Assembly (NCBI RefSeq): GCF_040100845.1
Contig: NZ_JAZHSH010000001.1
Location: 992,001-1,056,000 of the forward strand
Direction: 5' to 3'
Length of the DNA stretch: 64,000 nt
Origin: Chengkuizengella sp. SCS-71B
GTDB taxonomy: Bacteria > Bacillota > Bacilli > Paenibacillales > KCTC-33759
Shown here: positions 21,622-31,528 of the stretch, one piece after another
How positions within the stretch are numbered: position 1 is the stretch's first letter
Layout: each line of letters starts with the position of its first letter
The notes under the pieces: generated by a model
Told to the model about the DNA's origin: nothing
Database searches by the model: none
The model's input: only the letters and a program-made list of their open reading frames with translations
Program-made: the position numbers and the translations under genes

Positions 21622-24030
21622 TTATTCAAACCTAGCTGTAAAGTGGTGTGATCCTCCAATTAAATAAAATGTTTCATCAATTTCTGCTAAACCAAATTTT
21701 TTCATAGAGATAGGCATATTATATTCTGAATTCATACTGACTAATTTATATTCTTCTGCGGTGGCAATGTCGCCCTCATCGTTTACACCACCAAACGAAT
21801 ATAATTTATTATCTAATGATATAGCGCTATGATGATACTTAGGTATAAAATTGGGGTTGAAAATTTGCCATGTATCTGTCTGTGGATTGTATTCATTATA
21901 AATATAATTAAATGAGTTAGTAAACGGTACGCCTCCAATGATATAAATTTTCCCGTTCATTTCAACTGCTTGAAGGTGCTTTTTACCTGCAGGCATGTTG
22001 GCTTTTGTAGTCCATGTATCCGTCTTTGGATCATATTCTTCAACTATGCATGAAGGATCTCCATTTGTTCCTCCAATTACATAAATTTTTTCATTCACAA
22101 CTGCAATTCCAAACCCACTTCTAGCCGTTGGCATGTTCGTTTTAGAACTCCAAGTATTGTTCCTAGGGTCATATTCTTCAACTGTATTTAAAAATAAATT
22201 GCCTTTTTTACCTCCGATAGCATAAATTTTTCCGTCGACTGCTGCTACACCAAGATCGCTTCTAGCTGTAGGCATACTTGCTTTGGATACCCAAGTATTG
22301 GTTTCAGGATGATACATTTCATGTGCATTAAGGTCTTCCTTATTGTGGTATCCACCCACTGCATAGATTTTTCCCTCCAATGCGGTAACACCTAATTGAT
22401 TTCTTTCTGTAGGCATCGGTGTCTTAGATATCCAAGTAAACGAAGGAATACCTACAGCATCAAAGGCTGCTGTCACAGTAGACACTTCTTCACTATTCTC
22501 ACCATATAAATCCCTTGCTGATTGAATCACTGAGGTTCGTAAATGTTGGAACGTAGATCCCATACTTAAATATTGAGTTAACGTTCTGTAGAAAATATCA
22601 CCTAATTTTTCTTTCCCAATGCCGTCAATATTAATGTCAGAATAATAACCGCCTTCACTAATCAAATAAGCTGCCTTATTACTAATCCCAGCATTGTAAT
22701 GTACTCCTGTATCTTCATTATATTTGGAATAATGATCTATAATTGGATCTCTCATATTTCGTATACCATAAGGGGGAAAAACGTCTTCACCGATAAACCA
22801 ATCTGGATTTTGGTTTTCATGAAACTCAATTAATGTTGCAAATATGTCTGATATAGACTCATTGATAGCACCTGAGTGATTAGTAGGAAATAAACCAGCT
22901 GTCATTCCTATTACGCCATGAGTATATTCATGAGCAACGATATCTAATCCAGAAGACAAGGGTGTACCATTTTCGCTATAATCACCAAAGAAAACTGCAT
23001 TCCCTCCAGTTGACCGAGCCCCATTATATCCATCATGAACAATGACCCTCATGATAGCACCTTTGTTATCTACACTGTCACGAGCGAAAACTTGTTTATA
23101 GTAGTCGTATACTATTCCTGTAAAAAAATGCGCATCCACTGCTGCAGCATCATATTTAGAATCATATATATTATCATGATCTTGCCATAGAACAAAGAAT
23201 GGATCTCTAGTCGTTAATCCATCGTAAGTGATAATCCCATTTCCTCTTGAGTTATCTTGTAAATAGTATTTGGAGTCTGAGGATAGCACCGTATTTAATG
23301 TTCTTGTATGTCCAAGTCCTCCTATACCTATCCCTACGGTGTTTTCCCCTTTAACGGAATGGATTTGATTAAATTGCGAAAGAATATCCCCAGTGAGAGT
23401 GTCAACAAAATAAATCCAATTACCTAGCTCAGGATAATAAAAGTTGAAATGAACCATATATACATAATTAGATTTATTTTCCTTAGAATAAATGACCAAT
23501 TCTGCTTTAGGTTCTTTTTCATATATGGGTTTATTATTTAAACTATCCCACAAATGATTCTCTGCAATGATCTTAGCTTCTTGCTGCTTTTTTATATTTT
23601 CTTGTTTTAATTTTAATTTTTTTTCTAAATCTGGGATTATTGTTCCTGAAATATTATTTAATACTCCGTTTTTATCGACATGTGCAGTAATTTTTGCACC
23701 ATAAACAGGGATATTGTTATACACTTGCTGTAAACGGAAGAATGAATAACCTAATGAATCTACGAATTGTTCAACTATGATAAATGATTCTTTGGATGAA
23801 TCTTTAAATTTGAGTAGGTCTTTTTTTGAATCTAAATATTGGAATAGAACGTCTTCATGATTTTTTGATGATGGGAGTGTTAATTGACCAGAAATAAATA
23901 AAGGCTCTTCTGCTTTCTCACTTATGAAAATCGTTTCTGAAACAGTAGGTTCTAAATTTGGAAGTTGAAATGGTTGATGAATGACGAACAATAGAAAAAA
24001 ACATAAAAAAAACAGCGATAATCCTTTCAT
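21622..24030 (-). CDS. Secreted thermolysin-family (M4) metalloprotease fused to a kelch propeller
   Basis: 802 aa, ATG behind GAGAGGAG. A signal peptide (LSLFFLCFFLLFVIHQP) is followed by an FTP/PepSY-like propeptide to ~residue 225. The M4 catalytic domain follows: HEYTH at 367-371 (zinc ligands and Glu), NESISDIFA at ~390 (third ligand Glu), and DTGVHYNAGISNKAAY with the transition-state His. From ~545, six kelch motifs (MPTARSDLGVAAVDGKIYAI GG type) predict one six-bladed propeller. The fusion is unusual; the propeller may hold substrates or the cell surface. Confidence 0.85.
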   Translation of the reverse strand: MKGLSLFFLCFFLLFVIHQPFQLPNLEPTVSETIFISEKAEEPLFISGQLTLPSSKNHEDVLFQYLDSKKDLLKFKDSSKESFIIVEQFVDSLGYSFFRLQQVYNNIPVYGAKITAHVDKNGVLNNISGTIIPDLEKKLKLKQENIKKQQEAKIIAENHLWDSLNNKPIYEKEPKAELVIYSKENKSNYVYMVHFNFYYPELGNWIYFVDTLTGDILSQFNQIHSVKGENTVGIGIGGLGHTRTLNTVLSSDSKYYLQDNSRGNGIITYDGLTTRDPFFVLWQDHDNIYDSKYDAAAVDAHFFTGIVYDYYKQVFARDSVDNKGAIMRVIVHDGYNGARSTGGNAVFFGDYSENGTPLSSGLDIVAHEYTHGVIGMTAGLFPTNHSGAINESISDIFATLIEFHENQNPDWFIGEDVFPPYGIRNMRDPIIDHYSKYNEDTGVHYNAGISNKAAYLISEGGYYSDINIDGIGKEKLGDIFYRTLTQYLSMGSTFQHLRTSVIQSARDLYGENSEEVSTVTAAFDAVGIPSFTWISKTPMPTERNQLGVTALEGKIYAVGGYHNKEDLNAHEMYHPETNTWVSKASMPTARSDLGVAAVDGKIYAIGGKKGNLFLNTVEEYDPRNNTWSSKTNMPTARSGFGIAVVNEKIYVIGGTNGDPSCIVEEYDPKTDTWTTKANMPAGKKHLQAVEMNGKIYIIGGVPFTNSFNYIYNEYNPQTDTWQIFNPNFIPKYHHSAISLDNKLYSFGGVNDEGDIATAEEYKLVSMNSEYNMPISMKKFGLAEIDETFYLIGGSHHFTARFE

Positions 24031-24107
24031 AGATGATTTCTCCTCTCAATTTTGTTGTCCGATGATTATTCGCTTTTCTTCTTCGAAAGTATTGGTGCTT
24101 TTCCACT

Positions 24108-25931
24108 TCATTTTGGATGATAAGTAAGATGGATTGACCCTCTACTCATATGGATGGTTCCATTTAATACAGTAGAATCAAATTGGATGATATTTATAGG
24201 AATACTCGTTTTCAATAACCACGTGTTGGTAATTGGATCATATTCTTCTATGATTTTTGAGATGTTGCCCTTATTGTCGAATCCTCCAATGGCAAGTATT
24301 TTTCCATTTAATGATTCAGCCCTAAGATGATGTCTCTCTGTAGACATATTGGCTTTCATAATCCAAGAATTAGTGAGTGGATCGTATTCCTCAACTGTAT
24401 TCAAAACATTCCCATTATATCCACCCATTGCAACTATTTTTCCATCTACTACAGCGGACCCCAAAAGAGTTCTTTCCGTATGCATATTAGCCTTTATAGT
24501 CCAAATATTTGTGAGCGGATCATATTCTTCAACCTGATTTGAATAGCCTTCTTTGATAGTTCCTCCGATTGCATAAATTTTTCCATTTACAACAGATATA
24601 CTTAACCCATTTCTAGCCGTAGGCATATTGGCTTTTGCAGTCCAAGTATCGGTAATTGGATCATATTCTTCAACCGTATTTAAGAAGCTTTCATTATATC
24701 CCCCAATCACATAAATTTTTTTATCCACTACAGCAACTCCATGGCCTCTTCTAGCGGTAGGCATACTTGCTTTTGTAGTCCATGAATTGGTGAGAGGGTC
24801 ATATGCTTCCACTGAATTTAAAGAGCTTCCGTTATATCCCCCGATCGCATAGATTTTCTCACTCACTGCAATAACAGCTGGATAGATCCTTTTTGTAGGC
24901 ATGGGTTTTTTTGCCTCCCAGGTAAATTGAGTTTTAGAATTTGGATGATAAGCAAGGTGGGTTGAACCTTTAATCATATAAATGATATTATTTAATTCAA
25001 CAGTATTGAATTCTGATACATTTATAGGAGATTCACTGGATATGCTCCAAGAATCAGTGAGAGGGTTATATCTTTCTTGAGTATTTTCTAATCCACATTT
25101 ATTACCAATGACATAGATATTTCCATCTAAGGTTGAAGCACTTAGAGAATGCTTTGCATTATACATACTGGCTTTAGTATTCCATTTATTGGTAATAGGA
25201 TCATATACTTCTACTATTTTTGATGAAGGTGAAGTGTTTGTAGCTCCTCCAAAAGTATAAATTTTTCCCTCAAATGCAGCAATTCCAAGGGTTCTTTTGG
25301 CTATAGGCATATAGCTTTTTATCTCCCAAGAATCAGTAATAGGGTCATATTCTTCAACATGATTTAAAGTGGATCCATTATATCCTCCAATGGCATATAT
25401 CTTTCCATTTACTGCAACCACTCCTAGACTATCCCTAGATGTTGGCATACTGGTTTTAGTACTCCAAGAATCAGTAACTGGGTCATATACTTCAACTGTA
25501 TTTAAGAATGTTCCATTCTTTCCTCCAATGGCATAAATTTTCCCATCGATTACAGCAACTCCAAAATTCCCTCTAGCGGTAGGCATACTAGCTTTTTTAC
25601 TCCATGTATTCGTTTCTGGATTATATTCTTCTACTTCGGATGTGCTTTGATATCTATCACTTGTAAATCCTCCTATTACATAAGTTTTTCCATTTACTGA
25701 GGCAAATCCAACTTGATCCCTTGGCGTTAACATAGGTGTTTTTAATTCCCAATGATCTTTATGGTTCATTTCTTCTTTCATACCTGCGGATTTAATTGAC
25801 GAATCACTGTTACATGGTGGTGTGATTAATTTTTCTGGAATTGATAGAGGGTTGTTATCAATTGTTGAATTACTCAATAACAATAAAAATGAACAAAACA
25901 AAATTGAGACTCCCCGGATATATCGTGCCAC
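24108..25931 (-). CDS. Secreted double kelch-propeller protein
   Basis: 607 aa, GTG start behind GAGGAAG; a signal peptide (VSILFCSFLLLLS) follows. From residue ~65 to the end there are 12 kelch motifs (MPTARGNFGVAVIDGKIYAI followed by GG), which divide naturally into two six-bladed propellers with a linker around residues 335-345 (THLAYHPNSKTQFTWEAKKP). Blades 6 and 12 share the degenerate ending G(S)(T/I)HL.YHP, which suggests duplication of an entire propeller. It lies upstream of the M4-kelch gene in the same orientation, 77 nt apart. Ligand unknown. Confidence 0.85.
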   Translation of the reverse strand: MARYIRGVSILFCSFLLLLSNSTIDNNPLSIPEKLITPPCNSDSSIKSAGMKEEMNHKDHWELKTPMLTPRDQVGFASVNGKTYVIGGFTSDRYQSTSEVEEYNPETNTWSKKASMPTARGNFGVAVIDGKIYAIGGKNGTFLNTVEVYDPVTDSWSTKTSMPTSRDSLGVVAVNGKIYAIGGYNGSTLNHVEEYDPITDSWEIKSYMPIAKRTLGIAAFEGKIYTFGGATNTSPSSKIVEVYDPITNKWNTKASMYNAKHSLSASTLDGNIYVIGNKCGLENTQERYNPLTDSWSISSESPINVSEFNTVELNNIIYMIKGSTHLAYHPNSKTQFTWEAKKPMPTKRIYPAVIAVSEKIYAIGGYNGSSLNSVEAYDPLTNSWTTKASMPTARRGHGVAVVDKKIYVIGGYNESFLNTVEEYDPITDTWTAKANMPTARNGLSISVVNGKIYAIGGTIKEGYSNQVEEYDPLTNIWTIKANMHTERTLLGSAVVDGKIVAMGGYNGNVLNTVEEYDPLTNSWIMKANMSTERHHLRAESLNGKILAIGGFDNKGNISKIIEEYDPITNTWLLKTSIPINIIQFDSTVLNGTIHMSRGSIHLTYHPK

Positions 25932-26162
25932 GAATCATCTTCCTCTCATTAATTTGATGATTAGATCATTCAAACCATAAATACTGGATTGTTATTTTCA
26001 AGTTATAAAATAACATAAATTATTAAATTTGGTTTTGTTTTACATTATGGTAATGGGACTAGAAAAGTCCGCCCACTTTTACATTTGAGAGAAAATTAGT
26101 TCAAATTACGGGGGAAGAATATCATGCTATTTATTTAAATCTGTAATATTAAATTCATTAAG
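25932..26162. other. Gene-free stretch upstream of the kelch gene
   Basis: AT-rich; it should hold the promoter of the minus-strand kelch gene. No ORF or repeat is recognised. Confidence 0.5.
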
Positions 26163-26194
26163 AAAAAGGATATTCAGAGTAGAATATCCTTTTT
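26163..26194 (-). terminator. Terminator of the HENDLEG gene
   Basis: A perfect 13-bp stem AAAAAGGATATTC/GAATATCCTTTTT around a 6-nt loop. It lies just beyond the stop of the minus-strand gene at 26226 and could also act on the other strand. Confidence 0.85.
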
Positions 26195-26225
26195 CCGTAA
26201 TTCTATATGTCATATGTCAAATTAA

Positions 26226-27611
26226 CTATCTTGTCTCAATCGTAACATCTAAATATGCACCGCCGTTACTTGTTTTAACATTTTTTAATTCAACGGTTTC
26301 ACCTGGTTGTGGCGAGATTTGAATTTCACCTAGGCTATCATCTGTACTGGTTCCGTCCGAGTCAGCAACCTTTATTCTGATAACTGAACCAGGCTCTCTA
26401 GCGATATATATTGTATTGGATTCACTGCTAAAATCAATGGAACTTATCGAATTATCATCAGTACCCCAAACAGGATAATATTTTGTTCCGTTAGACTTGG
26501 CATTGTTTTTCTTCCATACTCTTTCGCCGATATATTTTTTGCCATCTACCCACATATCAATGTATAAATCATTTTCATTGTTATAATCTTCTGCTTTGAT
26601 TGGTTGAACCCAATTAATGGTGATTTTATGTGTCCAATATGAATTGTTAATATACTCGTGTGAGAAATTCCCTAATTGATTAAAATGAGCATCAAACAAG
26701 TAGGCAGGATCACTTACAAAAACACCTAAACCAACTGAACCATTATCTTTATGATCTGTGTCAGCCCAGTTCCAAGGAGCATTTGCGCCTCCATCTCCTA
26801 CACTAGAGCCAAAACTACCGAAAGATCGAAATGGAGTATTATTATAACTTGTTTTTAGCTCCCATATTTCGTCAAGAGATAACATATCATATCCATATAC
26901 ATGTTCGTATTTAGGGGCAACTAAGGATGGTATTTCCGCTTGTCCAGTATATTCATAAATGATAGCATCATTACCTACTCCTACTTCACCTGTATAAGCT
27001 TGAATATCATGGCCATGAGGAGTTGTATTTAAAACATATTGACCATTTGAAGAGATGAAAATTTCTGGATGGCTACCGTTATATAGAGAGACTGGACCAT
27101 CTATCGTTTCATAACCTTCACTTAACGAGCCATTAGCATATTGATAAAAATCACTATGTCTGACTGTGTTCATAGCTACAAATTCACCAGTTCCACCGTT
27201 CTTCTTAATACCTAACATGATTCCTTCTAAATCATTTTCGTGGGCTTCATCTCCAAAAACACCCCAATCTGGACCATCATCTCGTGGATGATAAAAATAA
27301 TACCCTAGAAAATAATGTGTTTGTGTTTCAGAAACAGAGGTATATACGTAAGCTTCAAGTGCTTCATTATCTACCGTTTCCCATTGATTGGTGGAAATCC
27401 AATCTCCGTCTAAGTCAAATCTAGTAATAAAATCTGCCCTTACATCATAATCGGGATTAACATCATGATATACTCTTGGTGACCAATGTTCTAATAGCTG
27501 TTGATATGATATTCCTTCTGCACTGATAGTATCATCGGGGAAAGCGCTTACTTTTTGAGGGATAAAAAGTAAACAAACAAGCATTAAACATAAAACCATT
27601 TTCTTATTCAA
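26226..27611 (-). CDS. Secreted protein with HENDLEG motif, unknown function
   Basis: 461 aa, TTG start behind AAAGGTGAG. The signal peptide is MVLCLMLVCLLFIPQKVSAF. The region around residues 25-260 (SPRVYHDVNPDY, then FYHPRDDG..WG, then DEAHENDLEGIMLGI) recalls secreted or fungal proteins of the VPS62-like group with HEND.EG. The C-terminal ~85 residues (GTDDNSISSIDFSSESNTIY onward) look like a separate beta domain. Tentative ideas are a hydrolase or a surface-binding protein; no catalytic motif can be assigned. Confidence 0.6.
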   Translation of the reverse strand: MNKKMVLCLMLVCLLFIPQKVSAFPDDTISAEGISYQQLLEHWSPRVYHDVNPDYDVRADFITRFDLDGDWISTNQWETVDNEALEAYVYTSVSETQTHYFLGYYFYHPRDDGPDWGVFGDEAHENDLEGIMLGIKKNGGTGEFVAMNTVRHSDFYQYANGSLSEGYETIDGPVSLYNGSHPEIFISSNGQYVLNTTPHGHDIQAYTGEVGVGNDAIIYEYTGQAEIPSLVAPKYEHVYGYDMLSLDEIWELKTSYNNTPFRSFGSFGSSVGDGGANAPWNWADTDHKDNGSVGLGVFVSDPAYLFDAHFNQLGNFSHEYINNSYWTHKITINWVQPIKAEDYNNENDLYIDMWVDGKKYIGERVWKKNNAKSNGTKYYPVWGTDDNSISSIDFSSESNTIYIAREPGSVIRIKVADSDGTSTDDSLGEIQISPQPGETVELKNVKTSNGGAYLDVTIETR

Positions 27612-27716
27612 TTGTCATCTCACCTTTCTGATTAAGTTTTATCACATTCACAGTATATCATTATTTTGAAACTAAATGGTACTCTTTATTTATTATTAAA
27701 TAAATTAATAAACAAA

Positions 27717-27748
27717 ATAGACGTGATTTTTAAAATAAAACACGTCTT
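27717..27748 (-). terminator. Hairpin after moaE
   Basis: AGACGTG pairs with CACGTCT around a ~15-nt A/T loop, downstream of the minus-strand moaE. Confidence 0.5.
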
Positions 27749-27777
27749 GAATCATCACTTTGGGTAATTGATAATAT

Positions 27778-28227
27778 TTAGGATTCTAGCGGTTTTGTAG
27801 GGTTCCAAGGACCTAATTGATGCCCTTTCCACTCTGAACCATCCTCCCAAATTTCTTTTTTCCAGATTGGAACAATTTGCTTTAACCGTTCTATGGCGTA
27901 ACGACTTGCTTCATAGCAGTCATCTCTATGGGGAGAGGATACAGCAATCACTACACTAATTTCACCTACTTCTACTTGGCCTAAGCGATGGGTAATGGCA
28001 ATTAGAACACCATTCCATTTTTCATTAATTTCTTTGCCTATTTGTTCAAGCGTTTTAAGTGCCATCGGTATATATGCCTCATACTCCAAAAGTACTGTTT
28101 TTTGCCCATGTGTGAATTCTCTTGTCGTTCCAATAAATGAAATGGAAGCTCCATGGTTTGGGTGAATGACTTTATTTGTAACCTCTTCTACACTAATTTT
28201 ATCGTATGTAATATGATAATGATTCAT
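27778..28227 (-). CDS. moaE: Molybdopterin synthase catalytic subunit MoaE
   Basis: 149 aa, ATG behind AAAGGAG. The family pattern is complete: ASISFIGTTREFTHG, then LEYEAYIPMALK, then ITHRLGQVEVGEISVVIAV, SPHR, and the active-site Lys segment VPIWKKEIWEDGSEW. MoaE transfers sulfur from the MoaD thiocarboxylate to precursor Z to make molybdopterin. No moaD, moaA or moaC is nearby; the divergent gene at 28504 may be a molybdoenzyme-like protein. Confidence 0.9.
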   Translation of the reverse strand: MNHYHITYDKISVEEVTNKVIHPNHGASISFIGTTREFTHGQKTVLLEYEAYIPMALKTLEQIGKEINEKWNGVLIAITHRLGQVEVGEISVVIAVSSPHRDDCYEASRYAIERLKQIVPIWKKEIWEDGSEWKGHQLGPWNPTKPLES

Positions 28228-28503
28228 GAAAAATCTCCTTTATGATAGACCTAATAATATACAGCTTTCTATTTTATATTGAATTGGGATATCAACTTTT
28301 TATATATAGTTTAATACTATTTACAATATTATCATTTTATTTTAAATGTAAAGAAAAATCCATTCACATTTTAAAAATCACATTTTAAGTAATTTTTAAA
28401 AGAAATTTACAGTTTGAATATGGAAATATCCATTAGATGGCAGTAAGACTGTGGTATAATAATTCAATAAAGTATGATTTTATTTTGATAGGAGTTTTAA
28501 TAA

Positions 28504-28962
28504 ATGAACATACATATTTATGAAGATAAAACAGAAGTGCTTACCCTATCTGTTGAACAAATGAAAAAAATGGCATCAAAACATTTTCCAATAAATGAAA
28601 GAGTACCAGGCATAGATGGAAAAGCATTTGAATTAGTAAGTTGGTATGAATCATGGACGAAAGAAGCGACAAAACCAACTCATTTAAAAGTTGAAGCTGC
28701 AGATGAATTTCAAGCCATTATTCCATGGATTGAACTCGATTCAGCAGCTATATTATATGAGCAAAATGAACAACCGTTAAAAAAAGGAAAACCTATACGA
28801 TTATATGTGCCTAACGGTACTAGTGATTGCCTTAATGTGAAAAGTATAGTGAACATGTTTTTTATAAGAAACAAACAGTTAGGGGATGAATCATCATTTG
28901 GTTTTAAAAATAAACTAGATGTAAATGATCTGAAAAATCAATATATGAAAAACAAATCCTAA
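28504..28962 (+). CDS. Small oxidoreductase molybdopterin-binding-like protein
   Basis: 152 aa, ATG behind TAGGAG. The segment PIRLYVPNGTSDCLNVKSIV with a preceding short helix resembles the core of the molybdopterin-binding (sulfite oxidase) fold, where (G)rPvRLv.P......VKsv is typical. The protein is much shorter than a full molybdoenzyme. The position divergent from moaE is consistent but not proof. The remainder (TLSVEQMKKMASKHFPINE) is helical. Confidence 0.45.
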   Translation: MNIHIYEDKTEVLTLSVEQMKKMASKHFPINERVPGIDGKAFELVSWYESWTKEATKPTHLKVEAADEFQAIIPWIELDSAAILYEQNEQPLKKGKPIRLYVPNGTSDCLNVKSIVNMFFIRNKQLGDESSFGFKNKLDVNDLKNQYMKNKS

Positions 28963-29028
28963 TTATGATTGTGGTATAGCATTAATATATGTTGATGAAC
29001 AAGAAATTATTGGTTTAAGGGGGATCAT

Positions 29029-30444
29029 ATGGATACTCAGAAATTAACTATTTTACACACCAATGATATTCATAGTTTTTTTGAAAACATGCCCAAAATT
29101 GCAACAGTGTTTCGTGAATTTGAAAATAAACTCCCTAAAGAACAATTATTAAAGATAGACTGTGGAGATCACATGGATCGTATGCGCATCGAAACAGAAG
29201 GAAGTTATGGTTTAGCCAATATAGAAGTTTTAAATCATACAGGGTATGAAATTGTCACATTAGGTAATAATGAGGGTTTAACATTTGAACCAAATCTTTT
29301 GTCTGAGTTGTATGAAAGACATGCAGATTTTCAAGTGTTAGGCAGTAACATTTACGATATAAAGTCTGGAAAAATTCCAACCTGGTTAAAACCATATTCA
29401 ATACTAACTAAAGGGAAATTAAAAGTGGGGCTTATTGGTGTTACGATTGATTTCTCTCTTTTTTATGAGTTGTTAGGATTAGATGTAAGAGAGCCTCTAA
29501 CAGTGATTCAAACTTTAGTAGAAAAACTTCGATCGCAAGTAGATATTATCGTTGTCGTATCACATCTAGGTTTGCCCACAGACGAAAAAATGGCACATGA
29601 GATTCAAGGAATTGATTGTGTGCTTGGAGCACATACACATCACTTGCTTAAAGAACCAATTTATATAGGTAATACTATGATTTGTGCCGCTGGTAAATTA
29701 GGTCAATATGTTGGAATGATAGAGATAGAGTATGATTTTGGACTTGGTCATATAAAGAAAAGAACTGCAAGAGTAATTAGTGTTTCTAATTATTTAAATG
29801 ATAAAAAAATTCAAGAAATGATTGAAAAATATAAAAAGATCGGAATAAAAAAATTAAGTGAACCAATCTCTGAAATTGAAAGAGAGTTAGAGATTAAGTG
29901 GGATAGAGAATCCTCGTTAGGAAACTTATTAGCTCAAGGTCTAAGATCATGGACAGATGCTCAAATTGGGATTGTAAATTCCGGTCAAATATTGAAGGGT
30001 TTAACAAATGGAAAAATTACCCGGGAAATATTACTCGAAATTTGTCCATCTCCAATTAACCCTTGTCGAATGTGGTTAAAAGGGAAGCAAATTAGAGAAG
30101 CGTGTGAACAAGCTCTTTTACTTGAGTTTCAACAAAAACCGATTCGTGGTTTTGGTTTTAGAGGAGAAGTGTTAGGTATCTTAAGCTTTGATGGGCTGAA
30201 GGTAAAATATGTTGATCAAAGAGTGGTCAATATATGGGTAGGAGAAAACAGATTAGAAGATGAAGAAGAATATTTAGTAGGAACGATAGATATGTTTACA
30301 TTCGGTATCGGATATCATTCTTTAAAAAGCGGAAAGGACATAGAGTTTTATTTACCGGAATTTTTAAGAGATATCTTGTTGCAACAAATTCAAAATCCCG
30401 AAGAGATTACAAGAAGTAGAGATCTGAGATGGATTGAGGATTAA
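29029..30444 (+). CDS. yunD: 5'-nucleotidase/metallophosphatase family protein (YunD-like)
   Basis: 471 aa, ATG behind AAGGGGGA. The N-terminal calcineurin-like domain shows ILHTNDIHSFFEN (D and H metal ligands), KIDCGDHMDRM, TLGNNEG, VVSHLGLPTDE and GAHTHHLL. The C-terminal 5'-nucleotidase domain starts near residue 285 (SSLGNLLAQGLRSWTDAQIG). There is no signal peptide, so it should be cytosolic, as for the YunD type. It hydrolyses phosphate from nucleotides or related phosphomonoesters. A strong terminator follows. Confidence 0.75.
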   Translation: MDTQKLTILHTNDIHSFFENMPKIATVFREFENKLPKEQLLKIDCGDHMDRMRIETEGSYGLANIEVLNHTGYEIVTLGNNEGLTFEPNLLSELYERHADFQVLGSNIYDIKSGKIPTWLKPYSILTKGKLKVGLIGVTIDFSLFYELLGLDVREPLTVIQTLVEKLRSQVDIIVVVSHLGLPTDEKMAHEIQGIDCVLGAHTHHLLKEPIYIGNTMICAAGKLGQYVGMIEIEYDFGLGHIKKRTARVISVSNYLNDKKIQEMIEKYKKIGIKKLSEPISEIERELEIKWDRESSLGNLLAQGLRSWTDAQIGIVNSGQILKGLTNGKITREILLEICPSPINPCRMWLKGKQIREACEQALLLEFQQKPIRGFGFRGEVLGILSFDGLKVKYVDQRVVNIWVGENRLEDEEEYLVGTIDMFTFGIGYHSLKSGKDIEFYLPEFLRDILLQQIQNPEEITRSRDLRWIED

Positions 30445-30480
30445 ACAAGGAAATAATATAAATTAACTTCACTGAATGAT

Positions 30481-30526
30481 AAAAACCACTTTTTGATCAA
30501 TATTTTATTTCAAAAAGTGGTTTTTT
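30481..30526 (+). terminator. Terminator of the yunD-like gene
   Basis: AAAAACCACTTTTTG pairs with CAAAAAGTGGTTTTTT around a 15-nt loop. Confidence 0.85.
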
Positions 30527-30680
30527 GTGCAACAAATGCAACACACTATACTCCCAAAAAAAAGTGAATGACGAGCTCAGGAGTTAATCGCATAACGCTG
30601 CTTTTTTTAGAATACATTAGTGGTACAAGGATTCACAAAATTTTGCTTGATATTTACCGCATTAAATGGAGGAGTATAAT

Positions 30681-31499
30681 ATGACAGATATTTGGATTGC
30701 AGTTATACAAGGAATCGTAGAGGGTTTAACAGAGTTTTTACCGGTTTCATCTACAGGGCATCTTATTTTATCAGGTCATTTACTTGGATTTGTAGGGGAT
30801 AAAGCAGAAACATTTGAAATTGTAATTCAATTAGGAGCTATATTAGCAGTAGCACTTCTTTATTGGAGACGTTTACTTCGTTTAGTTGGATGGGAAGACC
30901 CAAATCATCAAAAACAATCGCAGAAAACTTTAACATTGGTTCATATTTTTTTAGCAATTATACCTGCTATGTTATTAGGTTTTTTATTACATGGATTTAT
31001 TAAAGATTATCTTTTTACACCTAGAACGGTATTGGTAGGATTAGTTGTCGGTGGTTTGTTCATGATATTTTCAGAACGAAAATATACTATGGTGAAAGCA
31101 AGAACGATGGATGATTTAACCTATCGGCAAGCTTTTCAAATTGGAATAGCACAATGTTTAGCATTATGGCCTGGGTTTTCTAGATCAGGTGCAACAATAG
31201 CAGGCGGTTTATTATCAGGAGCTAATCTAAGAACATCCGCTGATTTCTCTTTTTTAATTGCCGTGCCTATGATGGTTGCCGCTAGTACATATGATTTAAT
31301 TAAAAATTTTGATCAGTTCAGTTCAGAGGATGTTACATTTTTTGTAGTTGGATTTTTTGTCTCTTTTATTGTTGCGTTGTTAGCCGTTGTTTCTTTTTTG
31401 AAATTGTTAGAGAAAGTAAAACTATCTTCCTTTGCCTATTATAGATTTATTTTAGCAGGTGTTTTCTGGTTATATATGGTGGGAGTAGGATTAGATTGA
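30681..31499 (+). CDS. uppP: Undecaprenyl-diphosphatase UppP (BacA)
   Basis: 272 aa; the ATG at 30681 has GGAGGAG 7 nt upstream, making an in-frame start at 30666 unlikely. The motifs EGLTEFLPVSSTGHLIL and PGFSRSGATIAGGLL are diagnostic; seven or so membrane helices follow. It recycles undecaprenyl diphosphate to the monophosphate lipid carrier for peptidoglycan and teichoic acid synthesis and gives bacitracin tolerance. It is monocistronic by appearance. Confidence 0.95.
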   Translation: MTDIWIAVIQGIVEGLTEFLPVSSTGHLILSGHLLGFVGDKAETFEIVIQLGAILAVALLYWRRLLRLVGWEDPNHQKQSQKTLTLVHIFLAIIPAMLLGFLLHGFIKDYLFTPRTVLVGLVVGGLFMIFSERKYTMVKARTMDDLTYRQAFQIGIAQCLALWPGFSRSGATIAGGLLSGANLRTSADFSFLIAVPMMVAASTYDLIKNFDQFSSEDVTFFVVGFFVSFIVALLAVVSFLKLLEKVKLSSFAYYRFILAGVFWLYMVGVGLD

Positions 31500-31506
31500 T
31501 ATGTGG

Positions 31507-31528
31507 TATATCACAGTTATGTGATATA
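31507..31528. promoter_or_regulatory. Inverted repeat over a -10 box upstream of the radical SAM gene
   Basis: TATATCAC and GTGATATA are separated by 6 nt, and the right arm runs into TATAAT (31525-31530). It could be an operator for the gene at 31591, or a weak hairpin after uppP. Confidence 0.4.

Noticed and set aside
24327-24542. Plus-strand open frames in the kelch gene
   Set aside because: Antisense shadows of the repeated kelch codons with no start context.
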